DNA from: MGBC163016 sp964462135
GTDB lineage: Bacteria; Actinomycetota; Coriobacteriia; Coriobacteriales; Eggerthellaceae
DNA length: 64,000 nucleotides
Assembly: GCA_964462135.1 (NCBI GenBank)
Contig: CAYWWK010000001.1
Location: 1-64,000 of the forward strand
Reading direction: 5' to 3'
Shown here: piece after piece, positions 41,148 to 50,893 of the stretch
Layout of the letters: each line of letters opens with the position of its first letter
How positions within the stretch are numbered: position 1 is the stretch's first letter
Position numbers and translations under genes: made by a program
Notes under the pieces: generated by a model
What the model saw: only the letters and a program-made list of their open reading frames with translations
Database searches by the model: none
Told to the model about the DNA's origin: nothing

Positions 41148-42662
41148 GTGGTCATAGACGGATTGAACCCCCGTGAGCGGGTGCATTTCAATCTCGCGCC
41201 GGCTGAACTGGTGGAACGCGCGGTTCTACATGGCGAAGGAAGGCTTTCCGACACGGGTGCTCTGGTGGTGGATACCGCCCCGCGTACCGGACGGTCAGCC
41301 AAGGACAAGTTCATCGTGGACGCTTCCGATGTGCACGATGAGATCGCCTGGGGTGCGGTGAACCGTCCGGTATCGCAGGAGACGTTCGACGCGCTGTATG
41401 CGCGCGTGGCAGACTACCTGGCGCAAAGGGAGCTGTATGTGTTCGATGGCTTTGCCGGGGTGCATCCGCAGCACGACAGGGCGTTTCGCGTGGTATGCGA
41501 GCTGGCCTCCCAGGCGCTGTTCGCCAACCAGATGCTGAGGCGACCGACAGCAGACGCGCTTGAGGGCTTTGTACCGGACTATACGTTCTTGGTGGCGCCG
41601 GGGTTCAAGTGCGATCCCACCCGCGACGGCACCCGCAGCGATGCGGCCGTGATGGTCGATTTCGGTAGGCGACGCGTGTTGATCGCGGGCACGCGCTATT
41701 CCGGCGAAGTGAAGAAGACGGTCTTCACCATCATGAACTACGTTCTTCCGCATCTCGGTGTGCTTCCCATGCACTGTTCGGCCAATGTGGGAGCCGACGG
41801 TTCTGTGGCCGTGTTCTTCGGGCTGTCAGGTACCGGGAAGACCACGCTCTCGGCCGACCCGGGACGTCGTCTGATCGGCGACGATGAGCATGGGTGGGCT
41901 GACGACATGGTGTTCAACTTCGAAGGCGGCTGCTATGCGAAATGCATCGATCTGACCGAGGAAGGTGAGCCTGACATCTATCGAGCCATTCGTTTCGGCG
42001 CGCTTCTTGAGAACGTGGTGCTTGACGGTCGCACCAGGCACCCCGACTTCTTCGATGGGTCCATCACTGAGAACACGCGTGCGGCCTATCCGATCGATCA
42101 CATAGAGGGGGCGGTGCTGGACGGCATGGGCAAGGTGCCCTCCACGGTGATCTTTCTGGCCGCTGACGCATTCGGAGTACTGCCACCCATTGCCAAGCTT
42201 GATCTTGATCAGGCGATGCGCTTCTTCTTGAGTGGCTACACCTCGAAGGTGGCTGGTACCGAAGTGGGCATCGAAGAGCCCACGCCCACATTCTCGGCAT
42301 GCTTCGGCGAGCCATTCCTGCCGCTCGATCCGATGCGGTATGCACTGATGCTCAAGGAAAAGGTTTCCGCAGCAGGTGCCAGAGTGTTTCTGGTGAACTC
42401 AGGCTGGAACGGACGCGGCGAGCGCATGCCGCTTGCCTGCACGCGCGCCATGGTGAACGCTGCGGTAGACGGGCGCCTCGATGACGTGACCTGCGTGCGT
42501 GACCCGTATTTCGGGTTCATGGTGCCGACGAGCTGCCCTGGATGCCCTGACGGCATGCTGGATCCTGCAAGCTCATGGGACGACAAGGACGCCTACGCCG
42601 TGCAGGCGCAGAAGCTCGCTGGCATGCTGCGCGACAATTACAACCGCAAGTATGCCTCATGA
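41148..42662 (+). CDS. pckA: Phosphoenolpyruvate carboxykinase (ATP)
   Basis: The start is GTG 41148; an ATG at 41146 is out of frame. AAAAGGAGGAC precedes it. The 504-residue enzyme interconverts oxaloacetate and PEP with ATP. Motifs are VVDTAPRTGRSAKDKFIV, MHCSANVGADGSVAVFFGLS with Walker A GLSGTGKTTLSADP, and IGDDEHGWADDMVFNFEGGC for metal and substrate binding. All catalytic parts are present. In asaccharolytic anaerobes it serves gluconeogenesis or ATP-forming fermentation. It ends just before a weak palindrome. Confidence 0.95.
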   Translation: MVIDGLNPRERVHFNLAPAELVERAVLHGEGRLSDTGALVVDTAPRTGRSAKDKFIVDASDVHDEIAWGAVNRPVSQETFDALYARVADYLAQRELYVFDGFAGVHPQHDRAFRVVCELASQALFANQMLRRPTADALEGFVPDYTFLVAPGFKCDPTRDGTRSDAAVMVDFGRRRVLIAGTRYSGEVKKTVFTIMNYVLPHLGVLPMHCSANVGADGSVAVFFGLSGTGKTTLSADPGRRLIGDDEHGWADDMVFNFEGGCYAKCIDLTEEGEPDIYRAIRFGALLENVVLDGRTRHPDFFDGSITENTRAAYPIDHIEGAVLDGMGKVPSTVIFLAADAFGVLPPIAKLDLDQAMRFFLSGYTSKVAGTEVGIEEPTPTFSACFGEPFLPLDPMRYALMLKEKVSAAGARVFLVNSGWNGRGERMPLACTRAMVNAAVDGRLDDVTCVRDPYFGFMVPTSCPGCPDGMLDPASSWDDKDAYAVQAQKLAGMLRDNYNRKYAS

Positions 42663-42690
42663 CAAATGACCTGTCCCCTTGTCGGTCTTG

Positions 42691-43371
42691 TCATGGGCCG
42701 CGGTAGTACAGGATGGCGATCTGGGTGCGGTTGGTGAGGTCCTTCTTCGCCAAGATGGCGCTTATATGGTTGCGCACGGTGCCTTCGGAGAGGAACAGCC
42801 TCTGAGAAATCTCCCGGTTGTCCATGCCCTCAGCCACCAATCGGGCCACGGCGATCTCACGTTTCGTGAGGCCTGTGAACAACTCAGGTTCTTGAACGGT
42901 GCCCACTTCTGCGCCTGTCGGCTCTTCAGCCTTCGCGGCGAAGACATGCTCGCGCAAGCCGTCGTAAGCGCGGGTGATCCCCTGGCGCTCTGCCACTGCC
43001 CGCACATCTCTCACAGCTAGACCGCAGGCAATGCCACTGGCGATGAGCATCTGTATCCACGGGAGGCTCAAGCCCAGACACGCTCCTTGGATGGCGAGAG
43101 GAAGTATCCACAGCAGGCGCCTCAGCCACTGTCTTTCATGCATCAGGCAATAGACGGCAATGGGAAGGAATGCGAAGGCTGCATCGAAGAGGCAGGAGCA
43201 GGCGAGGAAGCAAAGCTGGATGGCAGCGCAGACAGGGCGCGGGGCACTGGCAGTGCAAACCAGGATGACCGCCCCCAAGAAGCCGGTGATGGTGAAGGGA
43301 TTGATCGGAGCGGAGAGCAAAAGGATGCAGCAGAGCGCGAACAGGCATGTCTCGTCGAGGTATTCGTCCAT
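42691..43371 (-). CDS. Membrane-bound LuxR-family regulator
   Basis: The 226-residue protein starts at ATG 43371. The N-terminal part has about four hydrophobic helices (CLFALCCILLLSAPINPFTI; AAIQLCFLACSCLFDAAFAF), a short linker, then a LuxR HTH from about residue 155: LTKREIAVARLVAEGMDNRE and ISQRLFLSEGTVRNHISAIL. Membrane-anchored LuxR proteins are typical of Eggerthellaceae. A TATAAT (minus, 43382-43387) is 10 nt before the ATG, so the mRNA would be leaderless. A longer frame to 43512 would overlap the ABC promoter region and is less likely. It is divergent from the ABC exporter operon, which it may control. Confidence 0.8.
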   Translation of the reverse strand: MDEYLDETCLFALCCILLLSAPINPFTITGFLGAVILVCTASAPRPVCAAIQLCFLACSCLFDAAFAFLPIAVYCLMHERQWLRRLLWILPLAIQGACLGLSLPWIQMLIASGIACGLAVRDVRAVAERQGITRAYDGLREHVFAAKAEEPTGAEVGTVQEPELFTGLTKREIAVARLVAEGMDNREISQRLFLSEGTVRNHISAILAKKDLTNRTQIAILYYRGP

Positions 43372-43526
43372 GGTGTCTGTGATTATACCTGCGTCAGCGT
43401 GAGAATCGAGAGTAAAGGAGAGGCTTCTGAACAGGCGTTCCCTTCTCCTGTGACAAATGTCATGGTTGCTGAGACTTGCCCTTTGGCCAAGAATGAAGAT
43501 GTCGGAAGACATCGAAAGGAGGCCGG

Positions 43527-44474
43527 ATGAAAGAGGAAGCGACCCCAGTGCTCTCAGTGCGGAATCTGGTGAAGCGCTACGACTCCATGGTGGCGCTTGA
43601 TCACCTGAATATGGAGATCCAATCCGGAGAGATCTTCGGACTCCTGGGGCCGAATGGCAGCGGGAAGACCACGGCTATGAACTGCATCCTGCAATTGCTG
43701 ACCTATGACAAGGGTATCATCGAGGTCTTCGGGTGCCCCATGACCCAGACGAGCTACGACCTCAAGCGGCGCATCGGCGTGGTGCCACAGAACGTGGCCG
43801 TATTCGAAGAGTTGACGGTGCGTGAGAACATCGACTACTTCTGCGGGCTCTATGTGGACGATGGCCATCGTCGCAAGCGGCTGGTTGACGACGCCATCGA
43901 ATTCGTCGGGCTGGAGGATTACGGACGCACACGACCCAAGAAGCTTTCGGGCGGTCTACTGCGGCGCTTGAACATCGCTTGCGGCATAGCCCACAAGCCG
44001 GAACTCATATTCTTCGACGAGCCCACCGTAGCCGTTGATCCTCAAAGCCGCGCCTCCATCCTCGACGGCATCAAGGAGATGAACGCGTCGGGGTCGACCG
44101 TGGTGTATACGAGTCATTACATGGAGGAAGTGGAGGAGATTTGCACCCGCATCATGATCATGGACAAAGGGCGTACCCTTGCCTGCGGCACCAACGAGGA
44201 GCTGAAGGCCATCGTGGCGGCGGGAGAGAAGATTGTCATCGAAGCCGAGGTGAGCGAGGCGGCGCTGATCTCTCTAGGGAATCTGGACCACGTGACGCGG
44301 GTTGCCTACGATGCGGGGAGACTGGAGATCGCATGCACGAACGGAGAGCACAACGTGGCCGATGTCCTCACGGCGCTCTCCAAGGCGAATATAGCACCTG
44401 GTCGCATCTGGGCCGAACCGCCCACCTTGAATGACGTGTTCCTTGAGATCACGGGTCGCGAGCTGCGCGACTAG
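43527..44474 (+). CDS. ABC exporter ATPase
   Basis: The 315-residue protein follows AAAGGAGG. Walker A is LLGPNGSGKTTAMNCIL, the Q-loop is VVPQNVAVFEEL, the signature is KLSGGLLRRLNIACGIA, Walker B is LIFFDEPTVAVDPQSR and the H-loop is TSHYMEEVE. A C-terminal domain of about 75 residues follows, as in drug or lantibiotic exporters. Two permease genes follow directly. The system resembles ABC-2 drug exporters with the LuxR regulator upstream. Confidence 0.88.
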   Translation: MKEEATPVLSVRNLVKRYDSMVALDHLNMEIQSGEIFGLLGPNGSGKTTAMNCILQLLTYDKGIIEVFGCPMTQTSYDLKRRIGVVPQNVAVFEELTVRENIDYFCGLYVDDGHRRKRLVDDAIEFVGLEDYGRTRPKKLSGGLLRRLNIACGIAHKPELIFFDEPTVAVDPQSRASILDGIKEMNASGSTVVYTSHYMEEVEEICTRIMIMDKGRTLACGTNEELKAIVAAGEKIVIEAEVSEAALISLGNLDHVTRVAYDAGRLEIACTNGEHNVADVLTALSKANIAPGRIWAEPPTLNDVFLEITGRELRD

Positions 44475-44488
44475 GGAGGGTGGCAGCC

Positions 44489-45679
44489 GTGTTGAATACG
44501 ATCAAGTGCACGCTTCGGGAACTTCTGCGCATGCCGGGCATTCTCGTATGGTCGCTGGTGTTCCCGTTGGTTCTCATGAGCGTCTTCTCCCTCATGTTCG
44601 GACCTCTTGATGCTATGGCAGACCTAGAACCCATTCGCATCATCGTGGTCGAGCCGGAGGAGAGTCTTGAGGGGGAGGCGTTCGAGGGCTTCGTGGATGC
44701 GGTTTCTGAAGGGGAGGACCGCCTCTTCGACACGGAATACGTCAGTACGGCTGAGGCGGCTGAGGGCAGGGTCATCGACACCGCAGGCGAAGAGGACCCA
44801 GTGCTTGGGTTCGTGGAGCTCGTTGAAGGGAAGCCCGAGGTCCACATAACCGATTCTTTGACGCTGGATGGCTTGGATTTCGCCGAGGCTCACATCCTGA
44901 TCACCGTGATGGATGAGTATGCAGCGAAGTCAGCGCTTCTAAAGGAGATGGTCTCCCGCGATCCGTCCGTGCTCTCCCGTGATTCGGTGATGCAGTCTCT
45001 CTATGATTCCATCGATGCTACGGTCCAGGTGGATGTGACTCGGAATCAGCCCAAGGAATCCGTTCGCTACTATTTCGCTCTCTTGGGCATGGCGGCCTTG
45101 TTCGGGGGAAGCGTGAGCCTGGTGGCATTCCAGCGCATGCGCCCCAACCTGTCTGCCTTGGGGGCCCGGCGTGCGGTGGGAGGTCTGAGCCATGGACGGG
45201 CGGTGGCAGCCACCTTGATCGGCTGTTGGATCGTCAACTTCGCATGCTTGGCCATAGCCTATGCGGCCATGAGATTCGTGTTCGGCATAGACTTCGCTGG
45301 GAGAGATGGCGCATGCCTTGCCATCGTTGCAGCCGCTTCCTTGACGGCAATGTCGTTGGGATGCGCTGTGTCGGCCATACCGAAGATGCCCGAAGGGACG
45401 AAATCGGGCCTGCTGACGGGTATCGTCTGCTTTGCCTCGCTCTTCGCCGGGCTCTATGGGCAGCCGACCATGCAGCTTGCGGATACCATTGCAGCCACTG
45501 CTCCTTGGGCGATGTGGATCAATCCGGCCAGTCAGATTGCCCAAGCCTTCTACAGCGCGATGTATTACGACACCCTGGGTCCGCTTTTGTCCCATATCGG
45601 GGCATTGCTCATCATGTCAGCCCTGCTCTTCGCCTTGGCGGTGGGCTCTCTCAGGAGGCAGCGCTATGAAAGCATTTGA
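44489..45679 (+). CDS. ABC-2 permease with large extracytoplasmic domain
   Basis: GTG 44489 follows GGAGGG at the normal distance, whereas the in-frame GTG 44480 overlaps that site. The 396-residue protein has an N-terminal helix (GILVWSLVFPLVLMSVFSLM), an external domain of ~150 residues (IRIIVVEPEESLEGEAFEGF onward), and five further helices from about residue 210. This is the YhgE/ABC2_membrane_3 layout. It overlaps the next permease gene by 14 bp, so both probably form a heterodimer. Confidence 0.85.
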   Translation: MLNTIKCTLRELLRMPGILVWSLVFPLVLMSVFSLMFGPLDAMADLEPIRIIVVEPEESLEGEAFEGFVDAVSEGEDRLFDTEYVSTAEAAEGRVIDTAGEEDPVLGFVELVEGKPEVHITDSLTLDGLDFAEAHILITVMDEYAAKSALLKEMVSRDPSVLSRDSVMQSLYDSIDATVQVDVTRNQPKESVRYYFALLGMAALFGGSVSLVAFQRMRPNLSALGARRAVGGLSHGRAVAATLIGCWIVNFACLAIAYAAMRFVFGIDFAGRDGACLAIVAAASLTAMSLGCAVSAIPKMPEGTKSGLLTGIVCFASLFAGLYGQPTMQLADTIAATAPWAMWINPASQIAQAFYSAMYYDTLGPLLSHIGALLIMSALLFALAVGSLRRQRYESI

Positions 45680-46892
45680 GTGCGCCCTGCGCATCGTTCG
45701 CGGGAACATCCTCTTCCTTCTGGTCTATGTGGTCGGCCTCAGCTTCATGGGTGTGTTCATGGCACAATCCTTCGGTTTCGGGGCTGTCGATGAGACGCTG
45801 CAGGAGCAGACGGCTGAGTTCTCCGTGGTGGATCGAGATGGCAGCAGTCTGTCCCGGGGTCTGGAGGAGTTCCTAGAGAGTCGGGGGATCGCGGTTTTTA
45901 TCGAAGACAGTACGCAAGCCTTCCAAGATGCCGTGGCGAAGGGTCAGACCGACTATCTCCTGGTGATTCCAGCAGGCTATGGACAGGCGTTCCAAGAGGC
46001 TGCGCGCGCAGGCGCAGACGCGCCCCAAATGGATGTGGTCTACAGCTACTATGCAGCCAATGGCGCGCTGATGGATGAGGCGGTGAACACCTATCTTTCC
46101 TGTGTGCGCACGTTTCTGATAGAAACCCCTGACTGCGATCTTTCCATGGCGGTGGGGGAAGCGGCGCGGGCGACGGATGAATCGGTTGCGGTGCAGACCG
46201 TGGACACCAAAAGTGGGATGACGGAAGCGGATAGGTTCGTGTTCTATCTCCAGTGGTCCACCTATACGCTTTTCGCGGGCATCGTCGTCTGCGTGGGGAT
46301 GCTGATCACCACGATGAACCGGGCGGATGTGAGGCGACGCAACCTCGCCTCTCCCTTGAGCTATGCTTCCTACAACGTGCAGCTGGCCCTCGCCTGTGCC
46401 GTGCTGGCTTTCGCCTCATGCGCGTGGACCTTCCTTCTGGGAGTGGTGGCGTTCCCCGCAGCTGCAGCCGCCATCTCCCTTGAGGGACTGGTGTTCTGCG
46501 GGCTTTCCATCCTGTGCTATTCATGCATGGCCCTTGCCTTCGGGTTCATGCTTGGGCAGTTCGGTGTCAGTTCTCTCATGTGCAATGCTGCTGGGAACAT
46601 CTTTGGCATGGTCATCTCGTTTCTGGGTGGTGCCTGGATCTCCTTGGATGTCCTGTCCCCTGAAGTGGTCATGCTTGCTCATTGGCTGCCAGGTTTCTGG
46701 TATACGGATGCCTGTCGCCTGTCGGCCCACATGACACCGGGAGGTCCGACAGGTGAGGTGCTGTTGGATATGGGAATCCTGTTGCTGTTCGCGATGGCGT
46801 TCTTGAGTGTGGGATTCGTTGCGGCGAAGAAGCGTCTGCAGACATCGGAGGCAGGCGGCAATCGGAGCGCGGAAACCGCCGTTGGCTTCTGA
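45666..46892 (+). CDS. ABC-2 permease, second subunit
   Basis: The 408-residue protein starts inside the previous gene (MKAFECALRIVRGNILFLLV). It has the same layout: first helix LFLLVYVVGLSFMGVFMAQS, an external domain to about residue 200 (FSVVDRDGSSLSRGLEEFLE), then six helices. DVLSPEVVMLAHWLPGFWYT near residue 330 is the usual conserved LP..Y segment. With the ATPase and the first permease it forms a full exporter of unknown substrate. Confidence 0.85.
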   Translation: MKAFECALRIVRGNILFLLVYVVGLSFMGVFMAQSFGFGAVDETLQEQTAEFSVVDRDGSSLSRGLEEFLESRGIAVFIEDSTQAFQDAVAKGQTDYLLVIPAGYGQAFQEAARAGADAPQMDVVYSYYAANGALMDEAVNTYLSCVRTFLIETPDCDLSMAVGEAARATDESVAVQTVDTKSGMTEADRFVFYLQWSTYTLFAGIVVCVGMLITTMNRADVRRRNLASPLSYASYNVQLALACAVLAFASCAWTFLLGVVAFPAAAAAISLEGLVFCGLSILCYSCMALAFGFMLGQFGVSSLMCNAAGNIFGMVISFLGGAWISLDVLSPEVVMLAHWLPGFWYTDACRLSAHMTPGGPTGEVLLDMGILLLFAMAFLSVGFVAAKKRLQTSEAGGNRSAETAVGF

Positions 46893-46923
46893 GGCCGCCT
46901 ACCGTGCGCGAAGCTGGACGCCC

Positions 46924-47697
46924 CTATGCTTTGACGGAGACCATCTGGAGGGCTCCTCCAAACGACATGGCTCCTCCTGATTTCACGGAATGCCTTGCCC
47001 GTTCGGGGTCCAACACGAAGCTTCCCGCCATCATGTCCACGCCAGCATCCACAAGCGGATGCGCCATCACCACTGAAGGCCCCACCATGGTCACGTAGGC
47101 GTTCCGGGCAAGCTCAAGCAGACGGGGTGCTGTCTTGTTCTCAAGCGTGACACCCGTGATGAATGCGTAGTCAGCTTCAGGCAGGACGAATTCGCAGGCT
47201 GGGTCCGGCACGTCAAGCTCGGTGCGGCAATTGCGTTCCAGCACGGTCAACTGGGCGTATTCCGCTATGCGGTCCACATGGGGAAAATGTCCCACCACCA
47301 CAACGCGTGCATCGTCCTTGGATTCGATCTCTGGGCGCATCATCTCAAAGGCATCCATCTTGTGGATGGAGCCGTCAGGAAGCTCGATGGGCTCGTCGTA
47401 TACGGCTCCCATCGCATCGATGAGACTCTTCTGGCCGTACCAAGCGTTGAGCGCTGCGATGCCCAGAGTGGCATCTTCGAAGCGCCATGATTTGGCGAGG
47501 GAGGCCATCTCCTTCAAGGCGCATCCTCGAAAATCACGCTTGTCTCCCTGCTTGGCCGCTCCTCCCCGGCACGTATAGGAGACGCCCGTTCCTGATTCGG
47601 CATCCACATAGCTCCAGTTGAGGCCAAGGCAATAGTCCTTCACCTGCACATCTGCCGGAACCCCTTCGATCAACTGGTCATACAGCTCCCAAGCCAT
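46924..47697 (-). CDS. DUF364/DUF4213 family protein (putative metal chelation)
   Basis: The 257-residue protein begins MAWELYDQLIEGVPADVQVK and has the DUF4213 N-part (LGLNWSYVDAESGTGVSYTC) and DUF364 C-part (VVVVGHFPHVDRIAEYAQLT, DYAFITGVTLENKTAPRLLE, VTMVGPSVVMAHPLVDAGVD). The family is linked to heavy-metal or tetrapyrrole-metal chelation by context in other genomes; the reaction is not proven. It stands alone here. ATG follows AGGGAGGAAACG, and its promoter holds an inverted repeat. Confidence 0.8.
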   Translation of the reverse strand: MAWELYDQLIEGVPADVQVKDYCLGLNWSYVDAESGTGVSYTCRGGAAKQGDKRDFRGCALKEMASLAKSWRFEDATLGIAALNAWYGQKSLIDAMGAVYDEPIELPDGSIHKMDAFEMMRPEIESKDDARVVVVGHFPHVDRIAEYAQLTVLERNCRTELDVPDPACEFVLPEADYAFITGVTLENKTAPRLLELARNAYVTMVGPSVVMAHPLVDAGVDMMAGSFVLDPERARHSVKSGGAMSFGGALQMVSVKA

Positions 47698-47729
47698 CGT
47701 TTCCTCCCTTGTCGCTCACGTCGTTCTTC

Positions 47730-47752
47730 AAACTGTACTTGAATAAGTATAG
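47730..47752 (-). promoter_or_regulatory. Inverted repeat at the DUF364 gene promoter
   Basis: TACTT and AAGTA around GAATA-type sequence form a small inverted repeat (about 47736-47749) within an AT-rich stretch. On the minus strand TATACT just downstream of TTGCGTC gives a possible -10. A metal-responsive repressor would fit the chelatase-like product, but this is only inference. Confidence 0.4.
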
Positions 47753-47944
47753 ACGCAAAAGAGAATAAGAAGACGGAGGACGGAAATGAATGGGAGAGCC
47801 CCCTCCTCTTTCATTTCGAATGAATGGCTGTATGGGTAGATGCAGACCGCTCCTTCGGGTCGCATTAGACGTGATCGTTGCCAAATCGTTATAATGCAGA
47901 GTGGTTCTCAAGCGGCAAGCCTGTATCTCATCCGAGGAGTACGA

Positions 47945-50689
47945 ATGTATCATGGCTCGATCGACATCAAGCTGATTGGTTCAGATGAATCCTTCGATGT
48001 CATAGAGCACGCGACTCCGCTTGATCCCTTCGAACATCGAATCAGCCGCGATCGCACGTGCGACACTCCCAGCGATCGGGCCGATCTCGTCGTGATAGCC
48101 TGGGATGGCTGCCGTGATGCCTCTGATCTGGCCCGTGTCGCGGAGGCGCAGCCCCAAGGTGCTGACATCATCGTCATCGCACCTCCCGATTCCATGGAGT
48201 CGCTCCACCCTCTGCTCGACCGCATCGCTGATGTATGGACATCGCCTCTTTCGGAAGAGGAGGCGGCATTCCGCTTCCTTCGCTGGCAGCAGCGATTCAA
48301 AGAGCGTATGGATGCATGGGAGACCTCCCAGTACCTTGAGACCACCATCAATTCCATTCCCTGTCTGGTCTGGTACAAGACCAAAGACGGCATCCATGAG
48401 AAGGTCAATGACAGCTTCTGTCTGACGGTGAACAAGACCAAGGACGACGTACAGGGCAGGGGACATGCATACATCTGGGACGTGGAGGCGGATGATCCTG
48501 CCTGCATTGAATCGGAAGAGAAGGTCATGTCAACCCAGATGACCTGCGTTTCCGAAGAGGTGGTGCAAAGCGGCGAGGATACGCGGCTTCTGACCACATA
48601 CAAGTCCCCTCTGTACAATCCTGATGGCACGGTCATGGGCACCGTTGGCGTAGCCATCGACATCACCCAGGAAAGGGCCTATGAACGTGATTTGATCGAG
48701 AAGAACCAGACGCTTGAGACCATCTTCACCTCCATGGAATGCGGCGTGCTCACGCACAGCATTGATGGCTCGCGCGTGCTGGGAGTCAATCAGGCGGCCT
48801 TGAGTATCCTTGGGTACGACACCGTCGAAGAGATGATGGCTGATGGCTTCGACATGTTCGCCACCTCGGTGTTCGAAGAGGATGCGCAGCAGATGCGCGA
48901 TCGCTTGAAATCGATCACCAGCGTGGGTGATTCCATCAGCACGGAATACCGCGTTCGCCATGACGATGGGAGGATCGTCCACGTCATGGGCAATATCAAG
49001 CTCATCGAAAAGGACGGTGAGCTGCTCTACCAACGATTCCTCCTGGACAATTCAGAGCAGAAGCGCGTTGAGGAGCTGCGTGAGAGACGCCAGCAGGCAT
49101 TCGTGCAGGCTCTGAGCGCTGATTACACCGCTGTTTTCGCCTTCGATCTGGACGATGGCTCAGGAGAGCTCTTGCGTCGGTCGGAAGCAGAAGATCACTT
49201 CGATGCCATCTTCAGGGAACCCATCACCCTTGAGCATACCTTGGGCAGCTATATCGATGCGTGCGTGCTTGATGAGGACCAGTCAGGGCTTCAGCCCCTG
49301 CGCTCAGCCGAAGGCATCCTCGCTGAGCTCAAGACGCGTGACCGCTTCCACCTTCTGTACCGGACGCGGGACGGCGAGAGCGCCCAGTACTGCCAAGCCA
49401 CGTTGGTCAAGGCGGGGAACTGGGGCGAAGGTGGCCGTCCTGTGGTCATTGGCTTTCGCAATGTTGATGCTGAGACCCGAGAAGAGCTCTCGCAAAAGGA
49501 GATGCTCAAGGAGGCGCTGGCGCAGGCGCGCCATGCAAGCGAAGCCAAGAGCCTGTTCCTGTCGAACATGAGCCACGACATCCGCACGCCCATGAATGCC
49601 ATCGTGGGCTTCACGACACTTGCCACCAGTCATATAGACAGCACGGATCAGGTGCGTGAGTATCTTGACAAGATCCATGCATCCAGCTCACATCTCTTGA
49701 GCCTCATCAATGACATCCTGGACATGAGCCGCATCGAATCAGGAAAGATCTCCCTGGAGGTCAAGCCCTGCAGGATGAGCGCCGTCTTGGCTGACCTGAC
49801 ATCCATCATGGAGCCGGAAGCCGAGGCGAAGGGCCTGTCGTTGGTGACCGAGATCGAAGGAATGCGGGACATCCCGGTCTTGGCAGACAAGCTGAAGATA
49901 GACCAGGTCTTCCTGAACCTTTTGGGCAATTCGGTCAAGTTCACCGAGTGCGGAGGTGTGGTGCGCCTGGTGGCCCGGGAATGGGCCGAAGCACCGGAAG
50001 GCCAGGTGGGGTATCAGATCCTCGTGCAGGACAACGGCATCGGGATGACCCAGGAGTTCATCAAGCACATCTTCGATCCCTTCGAGCGCGAGCGCACATC
50101 CACGGTGAGCGGCATCCAGGGCACCGGCCTTGGGATGGCCATCACGAAGAGTCTGATCGACATGATGAAAGGCTCCATTGAGGTTCGCAGCGAGAAGGGC
50201 GTGGGCAGCGAATTCGAGATCAACCTGGCGTTTCCCCTCTGCACCGATGAAGACGTTGCCGCCGATCAGCCATCCTGCTCGAACGGGACGGATGCGCGCG
50301 AGTCCTTCCAGGGATGCAGGGTGCTGCTGGTGGATGACAATCTGCTGAACCGAGAGATTGCCATCACGCTTCTGGAAGATGCCGGTTTCGTGGTTGACTA
50401 TGCAGTCGATGGGCAGGACGCGGTCGACAGGATTGCTGCAGCTGACCCGCAGACGTACCGGCTGGTGCTCATGGACATACAGATGCCCGTCATGAATGGC
50501 TATGAGGCAGCCCAAGCCATCAGGGCGATGGATGATCCAGTGCGATCCCAGATACCCATTCTGGCCGTGACGGCCGATGCCTTTGAGGAGGATCGGAAGA
50601 AGTCGCTGGAATGCGGCATGAACGGGCACTTGGCAAAGCCCATCCAGGTCCCTGAGCTCTTTGACGCCCTCGAGCATATGCTTCGGTGA
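47945..50689 (+). CDS. Hybrid sensor histidine kinase with PAS domains and receiver
   Basis: ATG 47945 follows GAGGAG (MYHGSIDIKLIG). The 914-residue protein has an N-terminal receiver-like region (residues 1-115, LVVIAWDGCRDASDLARVAE), two or three PAS domains (about 125-250, 260-380, 390-510), and the HisKA box SNMSHDIRTPMNAIVGF with the phospho-His near residue 545. HATPase motifs are NLLGNSVKFTE, QDNGIGMTQEF and GTGLGMAITKSLID. A C-terminal receiver follows (VLLVDDNLLNREIA; LMDIQMPVMNGYEA; AKPIQVPEL). No membrane helix is visible, so it senses a cytosolic signal. No response regulator gene is adjacent. Confidence 0.9.
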   Translation: MYHGSIDIKLIGSDESFDVIEHATPLDPFEHRISRDRTCDTPSDRADLVVIAWDGCRDASDLARVAEAQPQGADIIVIAPPDSMESLHPLLDRIADVWTSPLSEEEAAFRFLRWQQRFKERMDAWETSQYLETTINSIPCLVWYKTKDGIHEKVNDSFCLTVNKTKDDVQGRGHAYIWDVEADDPACIESEEKVMSTQMTCVSEEVVQSGEDTRLLTTYKSPLYNPDGTVMGTVGVAIDITQERAYERDLIEKNQTLETIFTSMECGVLTHSIDGSRVLGVNQAALSILGYDTVEEMMADGFDMFATSVFEEDAQQMRDRLKSITSVGDSISTEYRVRHDDGRIVHVMGNIKLIEKDGELLYQRFLLDNSEQKRVEELRERRQQAFVQALSADYTAVFAFDLDDGSGELLRRSEAEDHFDAIFREPITLEHTLGSYIDACVLDEDQSGLQPLRSAEGILAELKTRDRFHLLYRTRDGESAQYCQATLVKAGNWGEGGRPVVIGFRNVDAETREELSQKEMLKEALAQARHASEAKSLFLSNMSHDIRTPMNAIVGFTTLATSHIDSTDQVREYLDKIHASSSHLLSLINDILDMSRIESGKISLEVKPCRMSAVLADLTSIMEPEAEAKGLSLVTEIEGMRDIPVLADKLKIDQVFLNLLGNSVKFTECGGVVRLVAREWAEAPEGQVGYQILVQDNGIGMTQEFIKHIFDPFERERTSTVSGIQGTGLGMAITKSLIDMMKGSIEVRSEKGVGSEFEINLAFPLCTDEDVAADQPSCSNGTDARESFQGCRVLLVDDNLLNREIAITLLEDAGFVVDYAVDGQDAVDRIAAADPQTYRLVLMDIQMPVMNGYEAAQAIRAMDDPVRSQIPILAVTADAFEEDRKKSLECGMNGHLAKPIQVPELFDALEHMLR

Positions 50690-50730
50690 CGCAACGCGCA
50701 TCATCTGCCACGGGCATGAACCGAAGCACC

Positions 50731-50750
50731 CCGTCTGCCGGGGTGAAAGG
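50731..50750 (+). terminator. Hairpin after the histidine kinase gene
   Basis: CACCCCG (50731-50737 region) and CGGGGTG pair around TCTGC about 40 bp after the stop. A T tract is absent, so it may act as a weak terminator or processing hairpin. Confidence 0.4.
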
Positions 50751-50823
50751 TCGCGTTCACGTGATTTCAGGGCGCTTCCACTCCTTGGGCATCGTCCACC
50801 TCCAAAAATCCACACAGGAGGTC

Positions 50824-50829
50824 TATAAT
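50824..50829 (+). promoter_or_regulatory. Likely -10 of the glycosyltransferase gene
   Basis: TATAAT lies 64 nt before the GTG start. I do not see a convincing -35, so the promoter may need an activator. Confidence 0.4.
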
Positions 50830-50893
50830 CTGGCGACTTTCGGTTTTTGGGCTTTTGAGAGCCGAATGAATAGCCGCACGTAAAAGGAGAGAT

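Noticed and set aside
43371..43512. Longer LuxR reading frame starting at 43512
   Set aside because: It would leave only 14 bp to the divergent ABC gene and pass through a TATAAT that fits the start at 43371. The extra residues look unlike protein of the family.
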